A model generated the notes under the pieces. It was not told where the DNA came from. It was given only the letters and a program-made list of their open reading frames with translations, and ran no database searches. Position numbers and translations under genes: made by a program. A stretch of 64,000 bases of DNA from Solicoccozyma terricola (Eukaryota; Basidiomycota; Tremellomycetes; Filobasidiales; Piskurozymaceae): positions 277,475 through 341,474 of the forward strand of contig BCLD01000014.1 of NCBI GenBank assembly GCA_001600875.1, in the 5' to 3' direction. Positions 12,091 through 29,842 of the stretch are shown piece after piece (within the stretch, counting starts at the first letter, position 1; each line of letters opens with the position of its first letter).

Positions 12091-14815
12091 TTACAGACCT
12101 CTGAAGACGTTCTTTGATGCACTCCTTCCCGGTTGCCTGCGGCCAGTACGACCCTTCCGCTCTTCCTCGGAGATCTCCCGCTCTCCTCCTGCTCGGCCAG
12201 TATATCCACCCTTTTCCAAACTGGCTCCAAACTTCTCCACTTTCTTCTCCCGCTTTGCATCCAGCGTTGCTTTGTCCATCGCAGGCTGATAATCCGCACT
12301 GAGCATGTCGTCAACGCCGCGACCAGACGAGGCTTTGGGCATGAAAGACATCTCCATACCGCCATCGATCGTGCGGCGCATGGTGAGGGGTTCCTCGTCA
12401 CCTCGTCTCTTGCCTTTGGTGTCCGTGGTATCCCGACGCAGACGCTGACCGAAGGTGGTGAGGGCCTTGCCTGGTCGAGGTCGTCCGTCGGCGCTTTCCT
12501 CCTCGTCTCCTGCGATGAGACGAGGCCGGTCGGTGCGCGAGGCACCCACACGAGCCAGCGAGGAGCCCTTGGTGGGCCTCTCTGAAGTTTTCCAGTTTCT
12601 CGGATCGTATTGACCGAGGGCTGGAAGGGCAGAAGGGGTGAGACGCTGGGAGAGAAATGCTTGTTTGATAGAACCACTCACCTCCCTCGTCGTCACTATC
12701 CTTCGATGCGTCACTCTCCTCGTCTTCGTCACTCTTCTCGCCATCCTCCTCATCGTCTGACTCGCTATGACTGATGCCATCGGAAGACTCTCGATCGCTC
12801 TCCTCTGCCTCCTCTTCGACAGCAGTCTTCTTGCGCTTGAGCTGCAGTGGTTAAGGGAGTTCAACTGGTCAGGTCAATTGCTTCATCCCTCTCCAAAGCC
12901 GCGACTCTCGCCACTCACATTGTTATTCGCCGTCGCAGGATTGAGCAACCCGAACTCTCTACTATCCTCATCGACTTCAAAGTCTGGATTCTCCCAAAGA
13001 TCCTTGAACCTAGGATCAAGCAAGATGTTACTCTTCTCCTTGACCTCCTGACCCTCCTCTTCATCTCTAAACTTCTTCTTTGCCTCCTTTGCCTCCTCCC
13101 TCTCCTCCATTCTCCTGACACGTTCAGCCAACGCCTTGTTGACTTTTGGCTGTTCTTTCTTGGCTCTAATCCTGGATTCAGCTTGTTTTTCAAGTTTCTC
13201 AGAGACGACTCGGTCTCGGTGTTCGTTGTATGATTGAGGGTTCGCGATGATACGAGCGGTTTGATATAATTTGAGAGAGAGGAAGTAACCGTGCATGTAA
13301 GGTTTGAGAGTTGGTGTTCCGATGAGGTGGGTAAGGGACAGTCTATGGTAGCCTCCTCGTTAGTATACTTGACACACAAACGCAAGAAGAACAAGTCGCC
13401 AACAAAAAAAAAACTTACGCCTCCAATTCCTTTTTATCGACAAACTTGAAATCACTATAAGCACCCTTTCCAGCACCAGTCGACACATCCTCTTCGAGTT
13501 CCTCTGTAACTCCATCCAAGAAACTGGCCCATTTCGGAGCTGGACCAAGTTCAGGGACGTAATATGCAGACATTGTTGGAGAGTCTGTAGCTGCGAGGAG
13601 AAGACCGGTTGATGGGATCGGATGGATGTTCATTAAGGGAGCAGGGGGATGTAGGGAGAATGTATTCGTTGATGGCTGGTAGGATGTCCATACTAGATTA
13701 GTTGATTTCCTCGAATGTTAGGATTCCCCCCCGGAACTCACATCATTCTTTTCCCAAACCTTGACCACTTTTGTATCAGAACTCATAACTTTCCCTTCCC
13801 CACCTTCCCCAATCAACCAATGTACATCCCTAACTTTTTCCCCATACCCTAGATCCTTGACCGCGAACGGTCTACTACTTCTCATGTCGTATAACAAAGT
13901 ATGACCTGTACTCGTTCCAACAGCGAGAGACAATCCATCGGTTGGATGTGATTGTAAAGAAGTGATTGATACCGTCGATGATGAAGTTGAAGTTGATATT
14001 CCACTCGATGGAAGGAGTGAAGAGGTAGGTAATGTTAATGAAGTCAAAGTTGAACGAGATCTAGGATCCCAAAATTCAACATGTCCACGATCAACACCAT
14101 CCAGACCGAAACTCCACAAACCATGTCTTGGATTAACATCCACACAATTAACTCCATCCACGTTCCCCATCATCCCACCATCTCTCATTCCAACTTGAAG
14201 CGGTGTCATAAATCTTCCTTCTTCAAGATTCAGCCGATATACAAGAGAACCAGTGCATCCGACGATAGCATCTGTTGATGGAGAGTGATAGGCTATACAA
14301 CGACCGTATGTTGGGAGACGGAGAGTGTGGTGTAATCCAGATTGGGTGTGGAGTGAGAGCGATCGATCTGCTTGAAGATGAAGGGATTTTGTCCAATCCG
14401 TTGAGAGCATCTGGGTGTATGATAAGTTGATTGAGCATGGTCAACAAAAAGGGAGACGAAAGAAGCGAGAGACGGGCAAGGGACATACGACGAAATCGAC
14501 ATTCTCAGCTTCAGTAACCCTCTCAAATTTAACACTCAACCCTTCTAAATCCCAAACCTTCATCATGGGTTTATAAGTCCCAGTTCCAACCGCATATAAC
14601 CCATCTGGTGTTGTTTTTATCTTGATAGCAGCTTGTGGGAATGTAAAATCTTGAATCAGTTCGAGTTGACCTAGAGTGTGTTGTGTTCGTTGACGTTTCG
14701 ATGTAGGAGTTCGCTTGGTACGTGGTTTGGTTGTGATCCATGTGGGGAGTGATGATGAAGAGGTGGAAGAAGGACCATTGATGGTGTATATCTTGGGGAT
14801 GGACGTAGGAGCCAT
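12091..14815 (-). CDS. ENP2: Ribosome biogenesis protein Enp2/NOL10
   Basis: ENP2 is a nucleolar component of the small-subunit processome, acting in early 18S pre-rRNA processing. The N-terminal part, from ATG 14815, is a WD40-type propeller: IKTTPDGLYAVGTGTYKP, MMKVWDLEGLSVKFERVTEA, DWTKSLHLQADRSLSLHTQ and LPTYGRCIAYHSPSTDAI are all characteristic of this family. The middle exon has YYVPELGPAPKWASFLDGV and LIGTPTLKPYMHGYFLSLKL. A NUC153-type motif (DPRFKDLWENPDFEVDEDS) lies near 12990. Acidic Glu/Asp/Ser-rich and basic nucleolar-type segments follow, and the protein ends NVFRGL with TAA at 12091. Enp2 usually works with Bfr2, Lcp5 and Enp1-containing particles; none is in this window. It shares a 540-base divergent promoter with SMC3. 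Confidence 0.93.
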
Positions 14816-15083
14816 GGTGGAAGATGTTTGGTGGATGGTGGTGTATGCCAGGGAGGAAGAGTGCTAAGTGCCTCCGAGGGATGTCTACGAGGAATGCGCG
14901 GAGAACAATAGAGTGGTGTGGATTGATGTAAGATGACCACGGGGATGGTTCCACTGGTCCAAAACCCTACGCGGTATGTATGTCGATGGAAGGTGGTTCA
15001 GCATATCACCTCGCTATCCCTGCCCAATCCACCCTTGCCTCTCAACATTTCAGGATCGGGCATCCTAGTCCGTCCCCGACTTT

Positions 15084-15089
15084 CACGTG
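15084..15089. promoter_or_regulatory. CACGTG site upstream of SMC3
   Basis: First of two perfect CACGTG palindromes in the ENP2/SMC3 divergent promoter; the second is at 15160-15165. They could serve either gene. Confidence 0.4.
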
Positions 15090-15159
15090 TCGCGGCGGAT
15101 ATCCTCCAGCGGACATCCAAGTCCGCACACCTTCTCCGCCACCCAACGCCACTCACCGT

Positions 15160-15165
15160 CACGTG
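15160..15165. promoter_or_regulatory. Second CACGTG site upstream of SMC3
   Basis: A second perfect CACGTG, 71 bases after the first and about 190 bases before the SMC3 start. Two copies in 80 bases is more than expected by chance in a short promoter. Confidence 0.4.
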
Positions 15166-15192
15166 CTCACTGATCTCTCACCCACCGTCGCG

Positions 15193-15198
15193 ACGCGT
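15193..15198. promoter_or_regulatory. ACGCGT (MCB-type) box upstream of SMC3
   Basis: ACGCGT is the MluI cell-cycle box recognised by MBF-type factors that drive G1/S genes in yeasts. It lies about 160 bases upstream of the SMC3 start, where a cohesin gene would plausibly be S-phase regulated. Function here is inference from site and gene. Confidence 0.5.
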
Positions 15199-15355
15199 TA
15201 ATGAGAGGAAGAGGAATAGAAACAGAAACAGCCATCATCCCATCAGTAGCAATAACCACCACCACCCTATATCAAACCATTCAAATTCCATCCCCACTTC
15301 CCGCTCTAGTGCGGAAACCTAGACGCCCTCACTTACTGCCACCGGCGTAACCACA

Positions 15356-20424
<5,069 letters not shown>

Positions 20425-20641
20425 AGAGTCTGGGGCTTTGGGTAGTTTTACCGTCGTGTTTTCGTGTTCGCTATTTTACCTTTTTTCTCTTTCTGGTACT
20501 CGGCTTTTTTTGCCTGGAGATCAGCGAGTTTTGAATCTGTCCTTGTTAAACGCCATGTCACGGTCCTTTTATCACCGTTGTAGTCGGGTATTCGGAGGTG
20601 CTCTCGTAATAGAATTCATGATTCATTTCCCACTCATGCGT

Positions 20642-23046
<2,405 letters not shown>

Positions 23047-23051
23047 TGTGT

Positions 23052-23103
23052 GATGTATGTATGGATGTATGGATGTATGGATGTATGGATGTATGGATGG
23101 ATG
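23052..23103. repeat. Tandem 8-base ATGGATGT repeat in the LYS12 5' leader
   Basis: About six copies of ATGTATGG/ATGGATGT lie within 60 bases of the LYS12 start. On the transcript this is a CATACATC repeat with no ATG, so it does not create upstream ORFs in the sense direction. Confidence 0.9.
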
Positions 23104-23307
23104 GTTGATAGAGGTGAATGCTGTTGAGACTTGTGGAATCTTTTCGTTCGTCCATGTCCCATGTACGTACGAGCACCCGATGAAACCCGAAATGAAGTTG
23201 GAGGGAGGATGATGATTAGTCAGCAATCAGTCGGGACTCGGCCACCCCCCGCCACCGTCAACACAGCCAACCACCACCACCACCACACCACATCGATTCA
23301 CACAACA

Positions 23308-24376
23308 ATGTCCTGGGTATGTCATCCCACTCATCTCATCGTAGTCCCCGGCTGCTGACCCCCCCCCTCCCCGGCACGCATTTCCATATCCTAAGCTTAT
23401 CCCTTCACTTCCATCATGGACAAAACCAAACAACGCAACTACTCTCACTTCTTCCTTGGATAATGAAATCATCAACGACAAAGACATCGACATCGACATC
23501 GACATCGACATCGACGCACCACCATGTTTCCCACTATTAGATTCAGCTCAACGTTCTCATCCACCTTCTTCCATTCCAAATTCGATTCCAGAATTCGACG
23601 TTTCTCCTCCATCTCCTCCTGCTTCTCCTATTTCTTCATCTTCTTCATCACGAACGTTATCACCGCCTCGAAGATCCACCAACAACAACAACAACAACAC
23701 CCTCTCTACACCAACAACAACAACCAAACTCCCTCCTCTCCCATCAGGTGGATTCAAATCCACATCTCCAACTACCACTACCAAATCAATATCAAATAAG
23801 AAAAGACATAAAATCGCTTTAGCACCTGGATGTAGTCCTTTAGATTGGGCAAGATTGAAAGGTCGTTCAGGTGAAATTGATATGAGAGGTGGATATGGGG
23901 ATAGGTTTCCGATGAGAGTTACAATGGGGGAGTTGCAGAAGGTGAGAAATTCGCACACCCCCAACCACCACATCTCATTTCGATTCTCATTTGGGTTTTT
24001 TTTTTTTTTTTTTCTTTTTCTTTTTTTTTTTTTCGTTTTTTTTGGCGGGACCTCCTTTGAATTACGGAGAACAGCATACATCAATTGACGATGCATGGTC
24101 AGCATTCAATGGAAGAGTATACAACCTTTCACCTTATATTCGATTTCATCCTGGTGGTGAAAAGGAATTGATGAGAGTTGCAGGTAGAGATGGTACAAAG
24201 TTATTCAGTGAGTCGGGGGGAGACACAAGTTGTTCTTTGAAGGGGTTGGTTATACTGATCCTTTTGGTGGGTCTGTCTGTTGCGGGGTTTCTCCTTTTGT
24301 AGTGTCAACTCATGCATGGGTAAGTGTAGAACAAATGATGGATGAGTGTTTAATTGGGTTTTTGGTTTCTGGTTGA
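23308..24376 (+). CDS. Cytochrome b5 heme-binding domain protein
   Basis: A 9-base first exon (MSW, 23308-23316) joins to 23396, giving MSWLIPSLPSWTKPNN. A long low-complexity Ser/Pro/Asn/Thr region follows, including an Asp-Ile repeat coded by a GACATC microsatellite. The exon ending near 23940 reads CSPLDWARLKGRSGEIDMRG, which precedes b5 domains in fungal proteins. The b5 core then reads DDAWSAFNGRVYNLSPYIRF, HPGGEKELMRVAGRDGTKLF and STHAWVSVEQMMDECLIGFL. HPGG holds one heme-ligand His and THAW the other; TGA at 24374-24376 ends the protein. It resembles the b5-only proteins of the Irc21 type rather than a full reductase, because no flavin domain follows. The substrate and partner are unknown. 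Confidence 0.85.
23483..23515 (+). repeat. GACATC microsatellite coding for Asp-Ile repeats
   Basis: About five tandem copies of GACATC lie in frame in the N-terminal region of the cytochrome b5-domain protein and encode DIDIDIDIDID. The frame is kept because the unit length is a multiple of three. Confidence 0.95.
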
Positions 24377-24829
24377 GGGGGGAAGGGAAGGAGTTCGGGG
24401 TTGGTTGGGCTAGATGGGGAGGGGGACCGTATAGAGGAATCCTCTTTAGATCTTTTGTCGTTGTTTGGGTAGAATGGTTGTAAACTAGCTAGCTCAGCAG
24501 CTCAGCATCTGTGCATTTTGCATTTTGCATTTGGTGGTTCCCCCCCGGCGTCATCAATGGGATATCATGAACGTGGATCGATCGCCTCCCTCTATTCAAA
24601 TCAATTCAATCCACATCCACACAAGTAACTACATTCAAATCATCTCATCACGGTTTCCCTACGTTTCATCCTTCCCATCCTCGCCCTCTCCTCCATCCTC
24701 TCTCTTCTGTGGTACCTCTCCACTGGATTCCCAACCACTCTCACGTCCAAGACCAAGATTCAACCTCCCGATCGTCCCCCTTTAGACGAGGAAATCAACC
24801 ACCAAGAACAACCACTGGTCTTCCCCGCG
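24377..24829. other. Intergenic region; in-frame hydrophobic stretch before the thioesterase ATG
   Basis: 453 bases lie between the b5-protein stop and the thioesterase start. From 24629 to 24829 the thioesterase frame stays open and encodes ILPILALSSILSLLWYL followed by a Pro/acidic linker, but there is no ATG in it, and no AG acceptor between the TAA at 24626 and that segment. The region is CT-rich, as fungal leaders often are. Confidence 0.55.
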
Positions 24830-25847
24830 ATGCAGTCATTCAAAGTAGTCGAAGCAGTAGGTAAACATACCGGTACCGTCATCTTCCTCCATGTGAGTCC
24901 TGGCATTCCCATCCATCTCCCAAGACAGCTCTTCGAAGCTTGGACGAACGCTCATGAAAATATGAGTAACTTCCTAAACAACCTCCTACAACACCCTCCC
25001 CCCCCCTTCCCCCCCAATAGGGATTAGGTGATCAAGGAACATCATTCATCTCACTCGCCAAGATGATTCAAAAATCTCATCCATACATCCGTTTCGTACT
25101 CCCCACCGCTGCTTCTCTCCCTATCACAATTAACGGAGGTCATCGTATGCCAGCGTGGTTTGATATAAACTCACTTGATAAACTAAGTGATTCAATACAC
25201 GACGATGAAAAAGGAATGCTTTCGTCTGTTTCGGCGATCGAAGGTTTAATTTCTGATCAAGTTCAAGATGGTATACCGGAGAATAGAATAGTAGTAGGAG
25301 GGTTTTCTCAAGGATGTGTTATTGCAACTTTGACTGCTTTAAGGACCAGAAGAAAACTAGGAGGATTGGTTAGTTTGAGTGGGTGGTTGCCATTGAGTCA
25401 CAAGATCAAAGAAGTGAGTTATCTATCCCACCCCACACCCACGCTCCCCCGGCCAGAATGGGAAAAAGGTAGGAGTACTGAATGAGGGGGGTTTTACTCG
25501 TTTGTCAGATGATCGGTTCAAATGCGAAGAATATTCCGGTGTTTTGGGGTCATGGTTCCGATGATCCTGTCGTTCGCTATGAATGTATGTCATCCAACAA
25601 CCCCCCGTTCTCTTCAAAACCCCTCATTTACACCGCACTCATATCCGTGTTCTCTCCAGACGGTACAAAATCAATCTCCCTCCTTCAATCCCTCCCCAAC
25701 CTCTCCCTCCCTCTTCTAGCAAACGGAACGAAATTCGCAAGACCTGGGATTAGGTTCGAGACGTATAAGGGTATGGGACATTCGTTATGTGGCGAGGAAG
25801 TCGAGGATCTCGGAGAGTGGTTGGGAGAATGTTTGCCCCCGGTTTGA
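24830..25847 (+). CDS. Acyl-protein thioesterase 1-like (depalmitoylase)
   Basis: An alpha/beta hydrolase that removes palmitate from cysteine in proteins, and may act on lysophospholipids. ATG 24830 opens MQSFKVVEAVGKHTGTVIFL, and the oxyanion motif HGLGDQG is completed across the first intron. Later landmarks are RFVLPTAASLPITINGGHRM and PAWFDI, the nucleophile elbow GGFSQGCVIATLTALR, LGGLVSLSGWLPL, the acid loop FWGHGSDDPVV, and the catalytic His in YKGMGHSLCGEEVEDLGEWL; TGA is at 25845-25847. All three catalytic residues are present. The first intron ends in a C-rich pyrimidine tract. The length suits the family if the start is at 24830; an N-terminal extension from a non-ATG start is possible but unproven. 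Confidence 0.9.
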
Positions 25848-26055
25848 ATATGAGGAAGGGAGATTGTTAGATGTCATGCTCGCATTATGGATTTGATGGT
25901 TTCGTCAAGAATTATTCATAAGGCTCATCAAGAAGTATTCAAACGGCAATGATATATCGTCGATCTCGTTAAAAGTAGGTTTGAATAGCGTAAAGGACGT
26001 CAGGAGAATTATATATAGAGAGAGAGGTGACGATGACCAAGCCAGGACGAGCTCC

Positions 26056-28432
26056 TCAATGCCCATCATCGCCGCCATCATCCGCCGCCGCTCCATCATC
26101 CACACTCCGATGCCGCTTGAATCCAGAAGAATGCAAGAAATCGTCGTCGCTCTCATCATCACCTTCTGGAAGACGTTCCAGGATAAAGTCGATTTCACAG
26201 CGGAGTTCAGCACAATAGAGGTCTAGGTTCAGATCGCTGAGATTGAATTGTATAAGTATTAGTAACGACGGGAGAAGGGAGGGGTTGACCTACTTGGGAT
26301 CACTGTAGCATGCGAGGAGGTGCTTGTCAGCGTGCTAAGTTTGCGTAAGAATGCTCCATGAAGCTCACCCTCCGAAAGGTTGCTCGATTTCCGAGGCGAT
26401 ACCTTCAACGCCCACAAGTGTGACTACGACGTTGGCATATGGTCAGTCGGGGGAGATACCTCTGCAAGGGAACATCCTCGACCTACAAGCCACCAAGGCA
26501 ACGAACGGGACCATCCGCCAGCCCATGATATCCACCAGAGTGAATGGTAGCACGAACAGATAAGCAGTCACGCATTGTTTGAGATGAACAGCGAAGATAA
26601 ATGGGAGTGGCGTTTGACTACGGGGCGAGAACAGTCAGCCAACTGCTCCCTCCTTGTCAGAGCTTGCCCCTCACACTATCCTCTCCATGTTACCAAGCTG
26701 ATCCGTCATGTTATGCACCAGCATTTGCATCGCATTGGTACCGGACGGTCCGACGGCATCAAGACAACCAAGTAGACGAAGCTTGTAAATGGAGCGAGAT
26801 ATCTCGTGAGCGATTCTGCACAGGAGTGAGTCTTCATCAGTCCACTTGTTTGAACAATGGTCTCCAATCGGCTTACAGCAATGGCAAACCCAACTCCACA
26901 ACTTTCATCGTTCCCTCCGGTCCTATCGCCGTTTTTGCACTCTTCGGAGCCTCATCCCTTCTCTCATCCGGGACTACGCCCGCTTTTATCCCCCTGATGA
27001 TCAACGGTTGCCTCTCAGTTATGCTGGATGGTATATCACCAGCACTAATATTCGCAGACTTGGTAGATTGTATCAACTTGCTGCTTGGTTCATGTTCGGG
27101 GACAGGAGTTGACGGAGAGGAGTGACTTGGCGTTGTTATATGAATCCTAACTGCAGTGGGCCTTCTTCGTCGTTCCGCATTCTGAGCTTCAGATCTTAAC
27201 CCTCTCAGACCGCCTACACTCGCGGGTCTGATTGAAGCAGATGAACTGAACAACCTACGTCGAAAAGACGAGCCGGATGGGTTAAATTCATTCGCTAGTC
27301 TCTCCGCTTGTCCTAAACCAAGTGACGCAACAGAGGATGACTTGCGAACTGTCGTATCAGGGAACATACTCGAAGTCGGTGTAGGAGTACTACTGTGTAG
27401 AGGAAGTGGATCATCTTCCCCTTCGGAGGAGCTGCCCGAGCTAGACGTCTCGCTGTCGCAGGTTCCTGGGAGATCGTATCGGTGAAGGTCGGGAGGGAGG
27501 AGCCCTCGTAGATCATGATGATGCATTCCTGTAATGACCAGAGTCTGAGCCCCCAAAATCCCCACCACTTGAATACAGAAGAAAAGCGAGACCCCCCACC
27601 TCCTTCAGCTCGTAGATGATGCTTTGTAGCAATAACGAAAGCAACAACAAGCCTAACCAACCTGATCTTAGACTCCTTTAGTTGACTTCGAGTTACAATT
27701 AAACCTTCTGGCATTTTCCCGCCCGGAAGGGATGGAGTTTGTGTAGCTGGTATACAGGTGTATATCCAGATGTTCTGGTTGGAAGATAAATGTCAAAAAA
27801 TGAGACAGTTGTCAGGATGGGGGAAATAAACAAAAACACCTACTCGAGAAAGGTTTCGGGAATGAGAAATCAATGAAGTGAATGCTTTTCGACCTTCATC
27901 CCATCGTTGATATGCTGAAGAGTTTCGAAACACTGTTTTGCGGTGTGACTGGTATCAGCACCGGGAAAGTTCGTGACGACGGAAAAGTAATTCTCTCAGT
28001 TCTCACCAAGTAAAAGACCAACGACGATACTCAGTAATGGTACCACGTTGTTCGTCAACTGTAGATGTTTCCCATACTGCCCATACGCAAATTCTTGCTT
28101 AGTCGTATTGCAAATACATACCAAAAACCCATCCTGGAGATACACTCACTATCATCTGTAAAGTAGCTACTCCAACGGCCCAGGCAGTAACAGATAGGAC
28201 TGGACCGATGATACTAGGAATAATCGAACCCCTAACTCTGAGAACATCAGGGAGCCAAGACAGTTTTATGAGCTGGGTTTCCCCCCCACGAATCCGGAAA
28301 CTTGGGTCAGAGGATCCAGACAATTAGTACCCTTTTCATTCACACGACCCTCACCACTGGTTTTGACGACTCGATCTTTTGCATCTTCAAAAGGTTTGTC
28401 AATGCCGACATGCCTTTCCGCGGTGGAGCCAT
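26056..28432 (-). CDS. Bestrophin-like (UPF0187/RFP-TM) anion channel
   Basis: Fungal members of the bestrophin family are predicted chloride-type channels. ATG 28432 begins MAPPRKGMSALTNLLKMQKI; an in-phase join gives LIKLSWLPDVLRVRGSIIPS then IIGPVLSVTAWAVGVATLQM. The next exons give LQLTNNVVPLLSIVVGLLL and FRNSSAYQRWDEGRKAFTSL, the most typical family stretch, then ISHSRNLSRV and LIVTRSQLKESKIRLVRLV. A hydrophilic Ser-rich insert occupies much of 26870-27570. The C-terminal half returns to family sequence: DEDSLLCRIAHEISRSIYKL, VTAYLFVLPFTLVDIMGWRM and VGVEGIASEIEQPFG. The tail is strongly acidic (ERLPEGDDESDDDFLHSSGF) and ends at TGA 26056. The four-helix channel layout is kept. Ion selectivity cannot be read from the sequence. 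Confidence 0.82.
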
Positions 28433-29358
28433 GATATTGCGTGTGTATTTCAAAAGCTATCCTGCGATGCAGTGGAGCGTGGACGGTGGAAGATCTGTAA
28501 AACCTAGAGACCCGTTGAATACGATGATGATGAATCCTATGCAGACCCATCCACAGCGGGTGTACCTTCGAGTAGCAATACGGGTTCGTTGGATGGAATG
28601 GCGCACGTGGTTTGGTGACTAACCCGACACACCTGAATGGCCATCCACACGTCCTCATCGTAGGGTCAGTACAAGGGTAGTCCCATCGCACAGCTCAGTT
28701 GGCTATCAGGGAATACAGCAGACTGGACCATATTACACACATCGAGCATTTGGGCAAAGGAGAGAGTCGGTTTCAAGTCCTGGTTATATCAAATTTCTGA
28801 GTAGCTGATAAAACCCGGTCGGGGGAACCAGTTGCGATGGAAAGGAGAGATAGTTCCCTGTTGCGCTGATGGCATCTACATCGACTGTCCAACGGACGAC
28901 CATCGTTGGAAGATGCTCTGCAGGACCACCCTTTTTTAGAGCCGTTGAATCCGAAGAGAACTCCAGACGAGAGCGTCTGCGGTGGGGATGTTGACGGGTG
29001 GAGTGAAATCGTTCCGAGAAGGGGTGGGCTATCAGAGTGATTCATCCGAATGACCGAGTAAAAGTTCCCATATAATGTAGGGGTATATCTGCAGAGCCCT
29101 GTCTCTAGCTACGCAGCAGAGTACTCGTGGTTCTCCAGTCTCCTTGAACTGGGATTGAGATCATTCTGTTGAAAAGTTGCGGACCAAATCTTGCTTGTAC
29201 AAAGTTGTCTCTCTCCCCGTTCGATACGGATTGACAAATGGATGGTCTTGATCGTGCATAGTTCCTTGCGGTAGACTAGCCAGGCTACTCTCCAAACCTG
29301 TCTTATGTGCCATGCAAGGACAGATGCCATGTGAATGTACAGTACAGGACCAGACAGA

Positions 29359-29401
<43 letters not shown>

Positions 29402-29842
29402 ACCCCCCCCCCCCCCCCCCCCCCCCCCCCTTTCTCCCTTCCTGCTATCACTCTTCCTGGCGCGCCGGCTCCGCGTCAACCCGTTCCCCTCAAAAAGGTT
29501 GGAACCCGTCTCAACTTTCACTTCGGTCGACATCATCCACAATCGCTATCGACCCCCGGTCAAAGGGGTCCTCATCGCTGAGACATCCGCGGGAAGACGG
29601 TAGGTACTTGGCAACACCTGCAAGAGTTCCCCACACAAGCAAGTGAAGGAAAAAAAAAAAGTCAGCAAGACCAAAGCCGTAACCAAGACATCGCGTGCCC
29701 GACTCGACTCGACTCCTCGCCTTGATCCACGAAGATTGTGCTCTCTCGAAAGATCGTGCTCTGCATCGCAAGAGCAGTGACAACACCTCAGTAGACCTCA
29801 CATGCACCCTCGTCTCACCCGGTATCAGTGTTCGTCGTCGAG
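28433..29842. other. 1.4 kb divergent intergenic region upstream of SET1
   Basis: This region separates the bestrophin-like and SET1 start codons. It contains the 70-base C tract at 29361-29430. Open frames here on both strands are low complexity or short and lack family sequence. The SET1 leader probably starts near 29500-29800 (ACTCGACTCGACTC around 29700). I see no RNA gene. Confidence 0.6.
29361..29430. repeat. 70-base C tract upstream of SET1
   Basis: C40 at 29361-29400 is followed by C, A at 29402, then C28. This is the longest homopolymer in the window, about 410 bases before the SET1 start. Proline- and glycine-run frames predicted over it are artefacts of the tract. Confidence 0.95.

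Larger units (their letters stand above)
14816..15355. other. Divergent promoter region between ENP2 and SMC3
   Basis: 540 bases separate the two start codons. The SMC3-proximal half has two CACGTG sites and an ACGCGT box, listed separately. The remainder is C-rich (CCACC and CATCC runs), as expected for a fungal promoter or leader. No RNA gene or supported small ORF was seen. Confidence 0.6.

Noticed and set aside
11808..12677. 289-codon minus-strand frame overlapping the RPN5 3' end and ENP2
   Set aside because: It lies in a different frame from the ENP2 C-terminal exon, which has the recognisable family sequence ending NVFRGL.
23557..24105. Minus-strand frame of 182 codons and plus-strand poly-Phe frame over the b5 gene
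   Set aside because: Shadows of the cytochrome b5 gene and of the T-rich intron; no family sequence, whereas the plus-strand spliced frame has a full b5 motif set.
28773..29045. 90-codon minus-strand frame upstream of the bestrophin-like gene
   Set aside because: No conserved motif, no splice link to the bestrophin reading frame, and Ser/Pro-rich composition typical of chance frames here.
29161..29646. Open frames with long proline or glycine runs
   Set aside because: They are produced by the 70-base C tract in all frames and have no other coding signal.
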